Assembly: GCA_947040465.1 (NCBI GenBank) | Contig: CAMRBO010000037.1 | Coordinates: forward strand, 1-5,623 | Length of the DNA: 5,623 nt | Direction of reading: 5' to 3' | From: an uncultured Mycoplasma sp. | GTDB taxonomy: Bacteria; Bacillota_I; Bacilli_A; Mycoplasmatales; Metamycoplasmataceae | Shown: positions 4,521 through 5,623 of the stretch, piece after piece | Layout of the letters: every line of letters begins with the position of its first letter | Numbering within the stretch: the first letter of the stretch is position 1 | Made by a program: the position numbers and the translations under genes | Notes under the pieces: model-generated | Database searches by the model: none | The model's input: only the letters and a program-made list of their open reading frames with translations | Told to the model about the DNA's origin: nothing

Positions 4521-5623
4521 ATGAATTAAAGATTTCCCGATGTTGAAAAACAATCTTGTATATTTGGATAATGCAGCGTTGACACTGAAACCACAAATAG
4601 TGATTGACGCTATTACGAATTTTTATACAAATGTTTCTATCTCAAATAGAACGCAAGATTCCGTTCTTGGAATTGAAGTTGATTCAAAAATAAACCAAAC
4701 CAGAAAAAAAGTTGCAAAACTATTGGATTGTAATGATGATGAAGTGATATTTACTTCGGGAGCAACAGATTCCCTTAATTATGCTTCTTTATTGTTTGAA
4801 AAATTGCTTACAAAAGATGACGAAATTATTTTATCAAAATTAAATCACTCTTCAAACATCATCCCTTGAATAGAAATGGCGAGAAGATCCGGAGCAAAAA
4901 TAGTGTTATCTACAGAAATATTGAAAGATATAAGTGAAAAAACAAAATTGATTTGTTTGGCACAAGTAAATAATTCTTTTCAAGCATCAGAAAATCTTGA
5001 TTTAATATATAGAAGAGCAAAAGAAGTGGGCGCTTATTTGATAAATGATGCAGCACAAGCTGTTGCTTATCAAAAAACAAGTTTTAAAAACTCAGATGTT
5101 ATAGCTTTTAGTACCAATAAATTTTATGGACCTACAGGATTTGGTGTTTTGGCAATTAAAAAAGAAATATTAGATCAATGTGATGCCAAAAGATATGGCG
5201 GAGGATCCGTTGATTATATAACAGCAAATAATGAATGAAAAAGTAAAGATTCTATTTTGATGCATGAACCTGGGACCATGCATCTCGCAGGGATATTTGG
5301 ATTAAATGCTTCTTTGGATTATTTTAATTCACTAGATTTGAAAGAAGTCAATAAATATATTGATGATTTAGCTAAATATTTGTTTGATGATTTATCTAAA
5401 ATAGATAATGTCAGAATTTCTTCAAAAAGAGGTGATTCAATAGTTTTATTTTATGTAAAGGGCATTGAACCACAAGATGTTTCTTCTTATTTGGGACATA
5501 ACAATATTTATGTTAGATCAGGTTTCTTTTGTAATCAATATTTAAAACATATCAAAGATAAATCATATATTAGAATTTCTTTATCTTTTTATAATACCAA
5601 AGAAGATATTGACGAGCTTTGCT
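4513..5623 (+). CDS. sufS: Group II cysteine desulfurase SufS (C-terminus beyond window), UGA=Trp
   Basis: SufS is a cytosolic PLP enzyme that takes sulfur from cysteine as a Cys persulfide and hands it to an acceptor such as SufU; in Mollicutes the product probably feeds tRNA thiolation. The 370 visible codons show YLDNAA (17-22), FTSGATDS (80-87), His112 in NHSSNIIPW, Asp179 and Gln182 in NDAAQ (PLP ring contacts), the Schiff-base Lys203 in STNKFYGPTG, the GT motif HEPGT (251-255), the active-site RSGFFC (Arg335, Cys340) and Arg354 in YIRISL (substrate carboxylate). Several positions diverge: Asn202 replaces the His normally before the PLP lysine, and Phe-Phe precedes the catalytic Cys where His-His is usual. 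Trp4, Trp119 and Trp242 are all TGA. About 20-35 residues are missing at the right edge. It overlaps tlyA by 8 nt with its own Shine-Dalgarno. Confidence 0.93.

Noticed and set aside
4540..5238. Two separate short genes for the halves of a cysteine desulfurase
   Set aside because: The frame is continuous across TGA codons at 4867 and 5236, which fall at a conserved Trp (NIIPW) and in an ordinary loop; it is one gene from 4513.

Overview
The window looks like chromosome from a Mollicute (Mycoplasma/Spiroplasma/Entomoplasma relatives) that reads TGA as tryptophan. Five genes (folC, folT, nusB, an unknown 160-residue ORF, sufS) are open only if TGA is Trp. I count 12 in-frame TGA against 2 TGG, and several TGA sit at conserved family Trp positions. 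Base composition is very AT-rich, and genes are packed with 1-nt gaps or 8-29 nt overlaps. Genus cannot be settled from this alone.

Layout. (1) 1-286, minus strand: the N-terminal part of an uncharacterised protein with an exonuclease-like Asp-Phe-Glu motif, divergent from the rest. (2) 450-746: a small DivIVA/GpsB-type cell-division coiled-coil protein. (3) 747-951: a promoter followed by what I read as a tetrahydrofolate (THF, folT-type) riboswitch, with a U-rich expression platform and a Shine-Dalgarno site just before folC. (4) 952-2890: folC (folylpolyglutamate synthase) overlapping an ECF-transporter S component, very probably FolT, closed by a 10-bp hairpin over the folT stop codon. 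(5) 2908-5623: a new promoter with a probably leaderless nusB, then an unknown ORF, tlyA (rRNA 2'-O-methyltransferase/hemolysin family) and sufS (group II cysteine desulfurase, cut by the window end), all translationally close-coupled.

How it fits together. The folC-folT pair is a folate salvage module: FolT would bind folate for import with the shared ECF energising module, FolC would trap it by polyglutamylation, and the riboswitch would report intracellular reduced folate. The second operon joins transcription antitermination/rRNA processing (NusB), rRNA methylation (TlyA) and sulfur mobilisation (SufS, most likely for tRNA thiolation). The nusB...tlyA order recalls the nusB-folD-xseA-xseB-ispA-dxs-tlyA cluster of walled Firmicutes, with the intervening genes gone and one unknown gene in their place.

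The observation most worth following is the THF riboswitch in a TGA-Trp genome, with its unusually compact, U-rich switch region. Nothing else suggests a defence system, mobile element, CRISPR array or phage.
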